20,711 nucleotides of DNA from NCBI GenBank assembly GCA_038231495.1, contig JBBRLG010000051.1, positions 1-20,711 on the forward strand. The letters are read 5' to 3'. Position 1 is the first letter of the stretch; every line of letters begins with the position of its first letter. The stretch is from JBBRLG01 sp038231495 (lineage in GTDB: Bacteria; Planctomycetota; Planctomycetia; Gemmatales; Gemmataceae). The notes under the pieces are model-generated. The model worked only from the letters and a program-made list of their open reading frames with translations. It was not told the origin of the DNA and searched no databases. This document shows positions 14,418 through 20,711 of the stretch, in pieces. The position numbers were made by a program, and so were the translations under genes.

Positions 14418-14912
14418 ATGCAACCCCTGGTCGGCGTCATCATGGGTTCGCGGTCGGACTGGGAAACCCTGGTCCACACGGCCGACACGCTCGCGGCGCT
14501 CGACGTGCCGTTCGAGGTGCGCGTCGTCTCCGCGCACCGGACGCCGGACTTGCTTTTCGAGTACGCCGCCGCGGCCCAGGGTCGGGGTCTGGAAGTCATC
14601 ATCGCGGGTGCGGGCGGCGCGGCCCACCTGCCTGGCATGGCCTCCGCGAAGACGACGCTGCCGGTGCTCGGCGTCCCGGTCGAGTCGAAGGCGCTGCACG
14701 GCGTCGATTCGCTGCTGTCGATCGTGCAGATGCCGGCGGGCGTTCCGGTCGGCACGCTGGCCATCGGTCGCGCCGGCGCGATCAACGCCGCCCTGCTGGC
14801 GACGGCCATCCTGGCGAACAAGTACCCGCGCTTCCGCGCGGCGCTGGAACGCTTCCGCCAGACCCAGACGCAAAAGGTCCTGGACCACCCCGACCCGCGG
14901 GAGACGACATGA
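14418..14912 (+). CDS. purE: N5-carboxyaminoimidazole ribonucleotide mutase
   Basis: A 164-residue class I PurE that converts N5-CAIR to CAIR in de novo purine synthesis. The motifs GSRSDW (10-15), SAHRTPD (38-44, with the catalytic His40) and the GAGGAAHLPGMASAKTTLPVLGVPV block (64-88) are intact. The start is fixed by AAGGAGG seven bases before the ATG and by the conserved N-terminal strand PLVGVIMGS; longer in-frame extensions to 14181 read antisense-like sequence within the protease gene and are rejected. The stop overlaps the purK start as ATGA, indicating translational coupling with its pathway partner. Confidence 0.97.
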   Translation: MQPLVGVIMGSRSDWETLVHTADTLAALDVPFEVRVVSAHRTPDLLFEYAAAAQGRGLEVIIAGAGGAAHLPGMASAKTTLPVLGVPVESKALHGVDSLLSIVQMPAGVPVGTLAIGRAGAINAALLATAILANKYPRFRAALERFRQTQTQKVLDHPDPRETT

Positions 14913-16012
14913 CGATGATCGGCGTGCTGGGCGGCGGCCAGCTGGGGCGGATGCTCGCGCTGGCCGGCTACCCGCTGGGCCTCCGCTTTCGTTTCCTCGA
15001 CCCTGCCGCCGAGGCCCCGGCCGAACACCTTGCCGAACGTCTCATCCAGGATTTCCGCGACTCGCACCACCTCGACCGCTTCACCGCCGGGCTGGACGTA
15101 ATTACTTACGAGTTCGAGAACGTGCCCGTTGAACTGGCGCGCAAGTTGGAACAAACCTTGCCCGTTTACCCGCCGCCCGCCGCCCTCGAAGCAAGCCAGG
15201 ACCGCCTTTCCGAGAAAACGCTGTTCCAGCGCCTCGGCTTGCCGACGGCTCCGTTCGCCCCCGTCCAATCGCGCGACGAATTACATAGCGCACTCGACCA
15301 TTTGGGCTTTCCCGCCATTTTGAAGACGCGCCGGTTTGGCTACGACGGCAAGGGGCAGCATGCGATCCAAGCGCCCGCGGACGCCGAGACCGCGTGGGGG
15401 GAACTGGCGGGGGTGCCGTTGCTGCTGGAGGGGTTTGTCCCATTCGAGCGGGAGTTGTCGCAGTTGGCGGTGCGGGGTCGGGACGGTGCCACGGCCTTTT
15501 ACCCGCTGGTCGAGAACCACCACGAGGGCGGCATCCTGCGCCGGTCGCTCGCCCCCGCGCCGGGGACCAATGGTACGCTGCAAAACCTGGCTTGCGAATA
15601 CGGCACGCGTGTCTTGCAAGCCCTGAATTACGTCGGCGTCCTGGCCATCGAGTTCTTTTGCCGTGGCGGCGAACTGATCGCGAACGAAATGGCGCCGCGC
15701 GTCCACAACTCGGGCCACTGGACGATCGAGGGCGCTCAAACGAGTCAATTCGAGAACCACCTCCGCGCCGTCCTCGGTTGGCCGCTCGGTTCAACGGCAC
15801 TCGTGCAGCCGTGCGCGATGTTCAATCTGATCGGCCAGCTGCCCGATTGCCAGGCACTTTTGTCGTTGCCGGACGTTCACGTCCACCTCTACGGTAAGAC
15901 CCCCCGTCCGGGTCGAAAGCTCGGCCACGTCACAGTCCGCGCCGCCAATCAGCGACAGTTGCGGGAGAAGCTTCAGCGCGTGTCGGGTGTCGGAAGACGG
16001 GAACTTAAATAG
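14909..16012 (+). CDS. purK: N5-carboxyaminoimidazole ribonucleotide synthase
   Basis: A 367-residue ATP-grasp enzyme that makes N5-CAIR from AIR, ATP and bicarbonate, feeding PurE. The N-terminal GVLGGGQLGRMLALA (5-19) and the YEFENVP motif are PurK signatures. The ATP-grasp core has KTRRFGYDGKGQ, ELSQLAVRGRDG, IEFFC, NEMAPRVHNSGHWTIEG and QFENHLRAVLGWPLG. It begins inside the purE stop codon (ATGA). The TAG stop is fused to a heptamer array, so the repeat may have been acquired right at the gene end. Length is normal for the family. Confidence 0.97.
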   Translation: MTMIGVLGGGQLGRMLALAGYPLGLRFRFLDPAAEAPAEHLAERLIQDFRDSHHLDRFTAGLDVITYEFENVPVELARKLEQTLPVYPPPAALEASQDRLSEKTLFQRLGLPTAPFAPVQSRDELHSALDHLGFPAILKTRRFGYDGKGQHAIQAPADAETAWGELAGVPLLLEGFVPFERELSQLAVRGRDGATAFYPLVENHHEGGILRRSLAPAPGTNGTLQNLACEYGTRVLQALNYVGVLAIEFFCRGGELIANEMAPRVHNSGHWTIEGAQTSQFENHLRAVLGWPLGSTALVQPCAMFNLIGQLPDCQALLSLPDVHVHLYGKTPRPGRKLGHVTVRAANQRQLREKLQRVSGVGRRELK

Positions 16013-16045
16013 CTATTAGCTGTCAGCTATTAGCTCTTAGCCAAT
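16011..16045 (+). repeat. Heptanucleotide tandem array (AGCTATT type)
   Basis: Units AGCTATT, AGCTGTC, AGCTATT, AGCTCTT and a degenerate AGCCAAT follow each other with period 7. The first unit begins within the purK stop codon. Confidence 0.8.
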
Positions 16046-16143
16046 TCCGGCACCCGATCTGCCTCCAGCGATTTGCGACCGCCCCAGGTGCGAGCTATGA
16101 TTATTTGCAGACTCCGACTCGTGGTAAACGTTGAGACGCACGC

Positions 16144-19100
16144 ATGTCAGTCCGGATTGAAGCAAATGCCGAGCCTCTCCCCGGTTACACGCTCATCGAG
16201 CGCCTCGGCGGCGGCGGCTTTGGCGTCGTCTGGAAGGCGCGCGCGCCGGGCGGCTTGCTCAAGGCGATCAAGTTCGTTTCCGGCGACCTCAACGGCCTGG
16301 GCGACACTGGCGGCCAACGCGCCGAGCAAGAACTAAAAGCGCTCAAACGCGTCATCGACGTTCGCCATCCTTACATTCTGTCTCTGGAACGCATCGAGGA
16401 GGACGAGGACGGTCAGCTCATCATCGTGATGGAACTGGCCGAGCGCAACCTCGCCGACCGCTTCAAGGAATGCAGCCACCAGGGTCTGCCCGGCATCCCG
16501 CGCGACGAGTTGTTGCGCTTCATGGAGGAAACCGCCGAGGCGCTGGACCTGATGAACACCACCTACCAGCTCCAGCACCTCGACATCAAGCCGCAGAACC
16601 TTTTCATAATGTTCAACCACGTCAAGGTGGCGGACTTCGGCCTGGTCAAGTACCTCGAAGGGGCACAGGCGTCAGTAACGGGCGGCGTCACGCCGGTCTA
16701 CGCCGCGCCGGAAACGTTCGACGGCGTGGTCACGCGGTTTTCCGATCAATACAGCCTCGCGATTGTGTACCAGGAGTTGCTCACCGGCAAGCGGCCGTTC
16801 GCAGGCACCAGCATCCGGCAATTGATCGTCCAGCACTTGCAAGGCATACCGGACGTCAGCCCGTTGCCGTTGACCGACCAGCCGATCATCCAACGAGCGC
16901 TGGCAAAGGTGCCGGACGAACGTTTCCCGTCTTGCACGGACATGGTGCGGCTGCTCCGGGAAAATTCGTCGCCGGCCGGCAGTGTGGCCCCCGGCCCGCC
17001 GGTTTTGCCGCCCGCGCCGGGATTTCCCAAGCCCGAAACCTACCACCGCTCCGCGTTGGACGAAACGCCCTCGGCACTCCTGGAAACCGGCTCGATGCGG
17101 GGCGGCAGTTGGCTGCGCGGCGACCGGGCAGTAACCAACACGCCCCCACCCGCCGGTGCCGCGGTCCTCTCCCTGCCCCTGGACACGCCGATCGCGGTGG
17201 AACTCAGCGGCGACGGCGTGTTATTGCCCGCGCTGGTTGTTGGCGTGGGGCAAGTCGGCCTGTCGGTTTTGCAGGCCTTTCGCGGGCAGCTGACCGAGCG
17301 GTTCGGTTCGCCGGCACGCCTGCCCATCGTTCGCTTCTTGCAGCTTGACACCGATCCGGACGTGGTGCGGTCGGCCACGCGCGGCGGCAGTGCGACGGCC
17401 CTGTCCGCGACCGAGGTCGTGCTTGCCGAGTTGAACCGCCCGAGCCATTACCTCCGGCCGCGCGACGGCCAGCCGGCGTTGAACAACTGGATGAACCCGC
17501 GGATGCTGTACCGCATCCCACGCTCGCAGGCGACCACCGGCATCCGCGCCCTCGGACGGCTGGCGTTCTGCGACAACTATCGGACCATCGCCCGCCGGCT
17601 TCAGGCCGAGTTGAAGGCGTGTTCGGACCTCGGTGCCTTGAAAAAGGCCGCACGCGAGACCGGGCTGGGGCTCCGGACCACGCGTCCCCGCGTCTACGTC
17701 GTCGCCAACCTGGCGGGCGGCACCGGCGGCGGCATGTTCATCGACCTGGCCTACACGCTCCGCGCCCAGCTCAAGCGCCTGGGCCACGAGCGCCCGGAAG
17801 TCGTCGGCCTTTTCTTCCTGCCGCCGGTGGACGGCACGCGGACGCGGACGATGGCCCTGGGCAACACCTACGCCGCCCTGACCGAATTGCGGCACTTCGG
17901 CACGCCGGGCGTCACCTTCCGCGCCCAATATCACGACAACGAACCGATGCTCGAAGACGCGGCCGCCCCGTTCGATCGCTGCGTCTTGCTGCCCCTGCCG
18001 GAAGAAAGCGACGAGCCGGCGGTGCGCGAATTGACCGACCTTGCCAGCCAGGCCCTCTATCGCGACCTGTGCTCGCCGCTGGGCCGCCGACTGGACGAGG
18101 TGCGGGCGTCGTTGTCCGGCCCGTGCGGCAGCGACGCGCCGCAGCGCTACCAGACTTTCGGCCTGTACCAGCTGGTCTGGCCGCGGCGGACGCTGTTGCA
18201 GCAAGCCGGGCGGCACATCTGCTTGCACCTCGTGCAGCGCTGGCTGTCCAAGGACAGTAAGCCGATCCGCGATCGGGTTCAGGACTGGGTGCAGGAGCGC
18301 TGGCAACGAGAAGAGTTGGCCGCGGACCACTTTATCACGCGCGTGCGCCAGGCCGCGGAAGGGTCGCTGCGCCGGCCGACCGAAAACGCCTTCCTCGACA
18401 TCCTGACGCCGTTGATCCGTAAATGCACGCCGCCGCCGGAGACCAACCCGCGCAAGAAATCGCCGCCGCCGCCGGAACTCACCCAGGACGAAGTCCGCGA
18501 CGTGCTCGATCAATTGCTCGCCCTGGTCGGCAAGCCGGAGGACGACCATACGTCGGACCAGCCGGCGACACTCGTGAAGGTGCTGCGCGACGCCGGGACG
18601 GAGTTGGGCACGGAGTGGGAGCGGAAGCTGGCCGCCGTGCCGGTGCTGCTGATCGAAGAGCCGGCGTACCGCCTCGCCGGGGCCGAGGAGGCGATCCGCC
18701 AGATCACGGCCACCATCGAACAGGTTCTGCAACACCACGAACCGTTGGCCAAGGAGTTGACCACCCACGCGACCGAGGCGTACGACCGCCTTCAGGCCTA
18801 CCTCGCGCCCAAGGCCGGAACCCGCCGGCCCGCGCTGTCGGCCCTGGACCTTCTGGAATTGCTGCGCTCCTATCCGAAATGGCGGTTTCAGAGCGTGGTT
18901 TTGCAACAGCTGGCAAACGCGTTCCTGCGGTTGCGCGGCCACCTGTCGGACGACTTGCGCGAGGTCAACTTTTGTCGGGTGCGTCTTGCCGAGTTGCAGC
19001 GCTTGTTTGAAGCGCCCCCGGAGGCCGTGGCGGCTTCCGAGAACGCGGCGCTGCCCAAGGCCGGGCGCTGCCTGTTCCCCAGCGGCTGCACAAACTTGAA

Positions 19101-19671
19101 CGAAGCCCTGGAGCAATACCTGGCCTGCCTAACGCCCGAATCGTACCAGGAGGCGGACGCCCTTATCGAGGAGGCGATCAAGCGCGAATACAGCGCGCTG
19201 GTCCACATTTGCCTGACGCCGGCCAACATCCTCAAGAAAGTGGAAACGCTGATGCTGGAGACGGCGGAGGCGTACGCCGGGGAGAAGTTGGCCGAGGTCG
19301 AAGTGACGGACATGTACGTGAGTCAATTTGCCGACGACGCCGAGGTGGCGGACGACCTGGCGACGTGTTTCGAGGAAGCCGTGCCGCTGTTCACTCCGGC
19401 CGGCACGGACCCGGCGAAGGAAATTCACATCCTGGCCGCGCCGCCGGGGCTGGCGACGGACCAGTTGCGCGGCCTCTTGGCCGAAGCGCTGCCGACGGTT
19501 GACATCCACGCCGCCGACAGCGTGGAGGACATCGTCATGTACCGGGAGTACCCGCGAATTGCCTTGACCGACCTCGAACAATTCGGTCCGGCGGCGCAGG
19601 ACGCCTACCGAGTGATGAGTGCCACGGAGAATTTTACGCCGCACACGCGCATTGACGTGCAATTTGGGTGA
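16144..19671 (+). CDS. Ser/Thr protein kinase fused to tubulin-like GTPase domain
   Basis: A 1175-residue fusion. Residues 15-272 form a Hanks-type kinase: glycine loop LGGGGFG (21-27), Lys43 in AIK, catalytic loop HLDIKPQN (145-152, Asp147), DFG 164-166 and APE 188-190. The Arg of the usual HRD is Leu146, making it a non-RD kinase. A Pro-rich linker (about 275-345) leads to a tubulin/FtsZ-like domain with a VVGVGQVG loop (365-372) and the GTP-binding signature AGGTGGG (524-530), of the distant tubulin-like families rather than FtsZ itself. The remaining roughly 600 residues contain further tubulin-like sequence, a Pro-rich break near 760-785 and long helical stretches. No transmembrane helix or signal peptide is evident. 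The start ATG has only a weak GAG upstream. It stands alone between repeat-rich gaps. Function is unknown; coupling of phosphorylation to a polymerising GTPase is an inference. Confidence 0.9.
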   Translation: MSVRIEANAEPLPGYTLIERLGGGGFGVVWKARAPGGLLKAIKFVSGDLNGLGDTGGQRAEQELKALKRVIDVRHPYILSLERIEEDEDGQLIIVMELAERNLADRFKECSHQGLPGIPRDELLRFMEETAEALDLMNTTYQLQHLDIKPQNLFIMFNHVKVADFGLVKYLEGAQASVTGGVTPVYAAPETFDGVVTRFSDQYSLAIVYQELLTGKRPFAGTSIRQLIVQHLQGIPDVSPLPLTDQPIIQRALAKVPDERFPSCTDMVRLLRENSSPAGSVAPGPPVLPPAPGFPKPETYHRSALDETPSALLETGSMRGGSWLRGDRAVTNTPPPAGAAVLSLPLDTPIAVELSGDGVLLPALVVGVGQVGLSVLQAFRGQLTERFGSPARLPIVRFLQLDTDPDVVRSATRGGSATALSATEVVLAELNRPSHYLRPRDGQPALNNWMNPRMLYRIPRSQATTGIRALGRLAFCDNYRTIARRLQAELKACSDLGALKKAARETGLGLRTTRPRVYVVANLAGGTGGGMFIDLAYTLRAQLKRLGHERPEVVGLFFLPPVDGTRTRTMALGNTYAALTELRHFGTPGVTFRAQYHDNEPMLEDAAAPFDRCVLLPLPEESDEPAVRELTDLASQALYRDLCSPLGRRLDEVRASLSGPCGSDAPQRYQTFGLYQLVWPRRTLLQQAGRHICLHLVQRWLSKDSKPIRDRVQDWVQERWQREELAADHFITRVRQAAEGSLRRPTENAFLDILTPLIRKCTPPPETNPRKKSPPPPELTQDEVRDVLDQLLALVGKPEDDHTSDQPATLVKVLRDAGTELGTEWERKLAAVPVLLIEEPAYRLAGAEEAIRQITATIEQVLQHHEPLAKELTTHATEAYDRLQAYLAPKAGTRRPALSALDLLELLRSYPKWRFQSVVLQQLANAFLRLRGHLSDDLREVNFCRVRLAELQRLFEAPPEAVAASENAALPKAGRCLFPSGCTNLNEALEQYLACLTPESYQEADALIEEAIKREYSALVHICLTPANILKKVETLMLETAEAYAGEKLAEVEVTDMYVSQFADDAEVADDLATCFEEAVPLFTPAGTDPAKEIHILAAPPGLATDQLRGLLAEALPTVDIHAADSVEDIVMYREYPRIALTDLEQFGPAAQDAYRVMSATENFTPHTRIDVQFG

Positions 19672-19713
19672 TACGCGGCGCGGGCCAATTTGACACAAGA
19701 CCGAAGCGTAAGT

Positions 19714-19959
19714 TTAGATGATCTCAATTCGGTGGGCCGTGATCCATATGTCGTGTTGCTCGAAGCGCGACTTCATGATCTCTTTAAGGCCACGCAGGGC
19801 TTGCCAATTTTCAGGCGTGTCCTCGACGTCAAGACGCACCCGAAGGAGTTGATCGTGGTATTTGGTGCCTTGATAAACCCATCGTCCGCGGACCACGACC
19901 GTATCCGTGCTGCTAGATGTCCATTTCGTAAGTTGACCGCCAGTCGGTCGTAGCCGCAA
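19714..19959 (-). CDS. Small hypothetical protein, start uncertain (possibly 5'-truncated)
   Basis: Up to 81 residues. The C-terminal 60 (GRWVYQGTKYHDQLLRVRLDVEDTPENWQALRGLKEIMKSRFEQHDIWITAHRIEII) have balanced composition, good codon use and an alternating strand/helix look, so the frame is probably real. The only start at full length is a TTG inside palindromic repeat D. A GTG at 19896 (reading minus) would give about 60 residues. No Shine-Dalgarno is clear for either, so the original 5' end may have been displaced by the repeat. It converges on the kinase gene with a 42-bp gap. No family recognised. Confidence 0.5.
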   Translation of the reverse strand: MRLRPTGGQLTKWTSSSTDTVVVRGRWVYQGTKYHDQLLRVRLDVEDTPENWQALRGLKEIMKSRFEQHDIWITAHRIEII

Positions 19960-20105
19960 GCGGCTCGCTTGCTGGCTTCTGCGCGGGTTCAGCCAGCAAG
20001 CGAGCCGCTGGCGGCTACGACAGCGGGTTCAGCCAGCAAGCGCGCCGCTGGCGGCTACGACAGTTCGCCCTCTCCAATGGCAGCGAACTTACGAAATGGA
20101 CATCT
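19915..20105. repeat. 20-bp inverted repeats bracketing palindromic array D
   Basis: AGATGTCCATTTCGTAAGTT at 19915-19934 is exactly complementary to 20086-20105. Between them lies the whole palindromic array D. The left arm is within the small minus-strand frame (reading LTKWTS); the right arm reads LTKWTS in a plus-strand frame that ends at 20171. No target duplication is present outside the arms, so this may be an inverted duplication rather than transposon ends. Confidence 0.85.
19949..20059. repeat. Palindromic intergenic repeat, copy D, with duplicated right arm
   Basis: A left arm (from CGTAGCCGCAAGCGGC) and loop as in copy B are followed by a right arm ending at 20019. A second tandem copy of loop plus right arm ends at 20059; the direct period is 40 bp (19983-20022 and 20023-20062). 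Both right arms share the same G-for-T change (GCCGCTGGCGGC), so the duplication came after that mutation. Confidence 0.88.
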
Positions 20106-20336
20106 TCGGACGACAGCCACAATAAACAAACAAGTCGTGTGAAGTTAAACGTGGAACTCGTTTCGGGGTGAGACGGATGGCAGGCAAGGCAACCGCGAAA
20201 CAACCCGTTGTGATGAAGGCAACCCGGCAACCGCAGGGCAATCGCAAGGGGCAAGCCGCCAACGGAACGACCGGACACTCCGTCGTCGTACCCATTTCTA
20301 CCCTCGCGCCGGAACCCTTCCGGTTGAAACGAGACA

Positions 20337-20578
20337 GTAACCGTTCACCGCGTTGTTGAAAACCAGCCAACCGTAGACATGGCGCGCTATCCTTTCCGCG
20401 ACGATCCATTCGTTTCTCGTAGCTTGAGAGCAAAGGAAACGAACTTTACTTCCGCAAGTGCTTATCGGGTATTCTCTTGGGGAAGTTCGTTTCCCCACCC
20501 CCTGACACACCCCCCCTGGATCCTCTCCTGCCGTTGATGTCCAATCATGTCCACTGCCCGCACCCGGTGAACGGTTAC
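20337..20578. mobile_element. Miniature non-autonomous element (MITE-like), 242 bp
   Basis: Perfect 14-bp terminal inverted repeats GTAACCGTTCACCG (20337-20350) and its complement (20565-20578) are flanked with no gap by a perfect 8-bp direct repeat ACGAGACA (20329-20336 and 20579-20586). Excising the element with one copy of the duplication restores a reading frame, which confirms the borders independently. There is no internal gene; an inner 12-bp inverted repeat (20435-20446 with 20483-20494) can form a hairpin. One further copy of the terminal 14-mer is at 6213-6226. Its ends differ from those of the 427-bp element at 4528, so it belongs to a different family. Confidence 0.88.
20435..20494. 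repeat. 12-bp inverted repeat inside the 242-bp element
   Basis: GGAAACGAACTT (20435-20446) is the exact complement of 20483-20494, with a 36-nt spacer. It could form a central hairpin of the element. Confidence 0.8.
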
Positions 20579-20691
20579 ACGAGACATTCCCGTCCTCCTG
20601 CGGTTCAACGGGGAGGACTTTATCGCCTCCTTTCTAAGTAGGTGTGCAGAAAGAATTACCCAGCTTTCCGCTTCTTGGGGTGGAGGTCATC

Positions 20692-20711
20692 ATGGTTAAA
20701 CACAAACCCCA
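20692..20711 (+). CDS. Start of a downstream gene (3' truncated by window end)
   Basis: ATG at 20692 is preceded by GTGGAGG with good spacing and reads MVKHKP before the window ends. It overlaps the stop codon of the restored upstream small gene (TAA at 20697-20699), an arrangement typical of translationally coupled pairs. Too little is visible to name a product. Confidence 0.45.

Larger units (their letters stand above)
20177..20699 (+). pseudogene. Small gene interrupted by a miniature element
   Basis: The 5' part (20177-20335) encodes 53 residues ending PISTLAPEPFRLKRD, then runs into the 242-bp element at 20337-20578. Removing the element and one copy of its 8-bp target duplication restores an open frame that continues IPVLLRFNGEDFIASF and stops at 20697-20699, giving a 90-residue product. 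The restored join falls within a sensible strand-like segment (RLKRDIPVLLRF). As it stands, translation ends 8 codons inside the element (TGA 20357-20359). The restored stop overlaps the ATG of the next gene by a few bases, suggesting an original two-gene unit. I do not recognise the family with confidence. The last 24 restored residues look less regular, so further decay is possible. Confidence 0.65.

Noticed and set aside
14354..14908. Longer start for purK
   Set aside because: The extra sequence is purE read in another frame; the ATGA overlap at 14909 and GVLGGGQLGRM give the proper start.
17221..19116. A 631-codon open frame antisense to the kinase/tubulin gene
   Set aside because: It has the same shadow pattern, entirely within a gene with clear domains.
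20592..20630. Switching hairpins (GTCCTCC with GGAGGAC versus GGAGG with CCTCC) as a riboregulator of the last gene
   Set aside because: The segment is coding sequence of the small gene once the 242-bp element is removed, so the pairing is more simply chance in coding DNA.

Overview
The window is high-GC bacterial DNA that looks like a planctomycete of the Gemmata type (order Gemmatales). The reasons are inference from gene content: a Ser/Thr kinase fused to a tubulin-like GTPase domain, an ECF sigma factor next to a large TPR protein, a DUF4337 membrane protein, a Uma2 endonuclease, and a genome littered with long palindromic intergenic repeats. No rRNA, tRNA, CRISPR array or full transposase gene was seen.

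Layout. 1-555 is the 3' end of an esterase-like alpha/beta hydrolase. 691-2697 holds an iron-containing alcohol dehydrogenase and a HAD phosphatase on the minus strand, separated by an inverted pair of heptanucleotide repeat arrays. 2928-4430 carries a Dabb-domain protein, a DUF4337 membrane protein and a convergent small membrane protein. 4431-6362 is a 1.9 kb stretch with no convincing protein gene. It contains a 427-bp miniature mobile element with 8-bp target duplication, a candidate structured RNA ending in a textbook terminator, a heptamer array and a 32-bp G/C inverted repeat directly ahead of metH. 6363-10711 is full-length cobalamin-dependent methionine synthase followed by a Uma2 endonuclease. 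10759-13054 is a TPR protein and an ECF sigma factor (minus strand), separated by a palindromic element that has rewritten the sigma factor's C-terminus. 13240-16012 is a probable operon: a 46-aa ORF, an M50 site-2 protease with two C-terminal zinc ribbons, purE and purK (purE and purK overlap by ATGA). 16144-19671 is the kinase/tubulin-like fusion. 19714-20711 is a repeat-rich accessory end: a small minus-strand ORF whose 5' end runs into a palindromic array, a small gene interrupted by a second miniature element (242 bp, 14-bp terminal repeats, 8-bp target duplication), and the first codons of an overlapping downstream gene.

The ordinary metabolic content is methionine synthesis (MetH) and the fourth-carbon step of purine synthesis (PurK then PurE). 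The unusual content is the kinase-tubulin fusion and the dense record of small non-autonomous elements. Two distinct miniature elements have clean 8-bp target duplications, one palindromic family has four copies (one flanked by a 21-bp duplication), and there are three unrelated period-7 tandem array sequences, several of them abutting stop codons.
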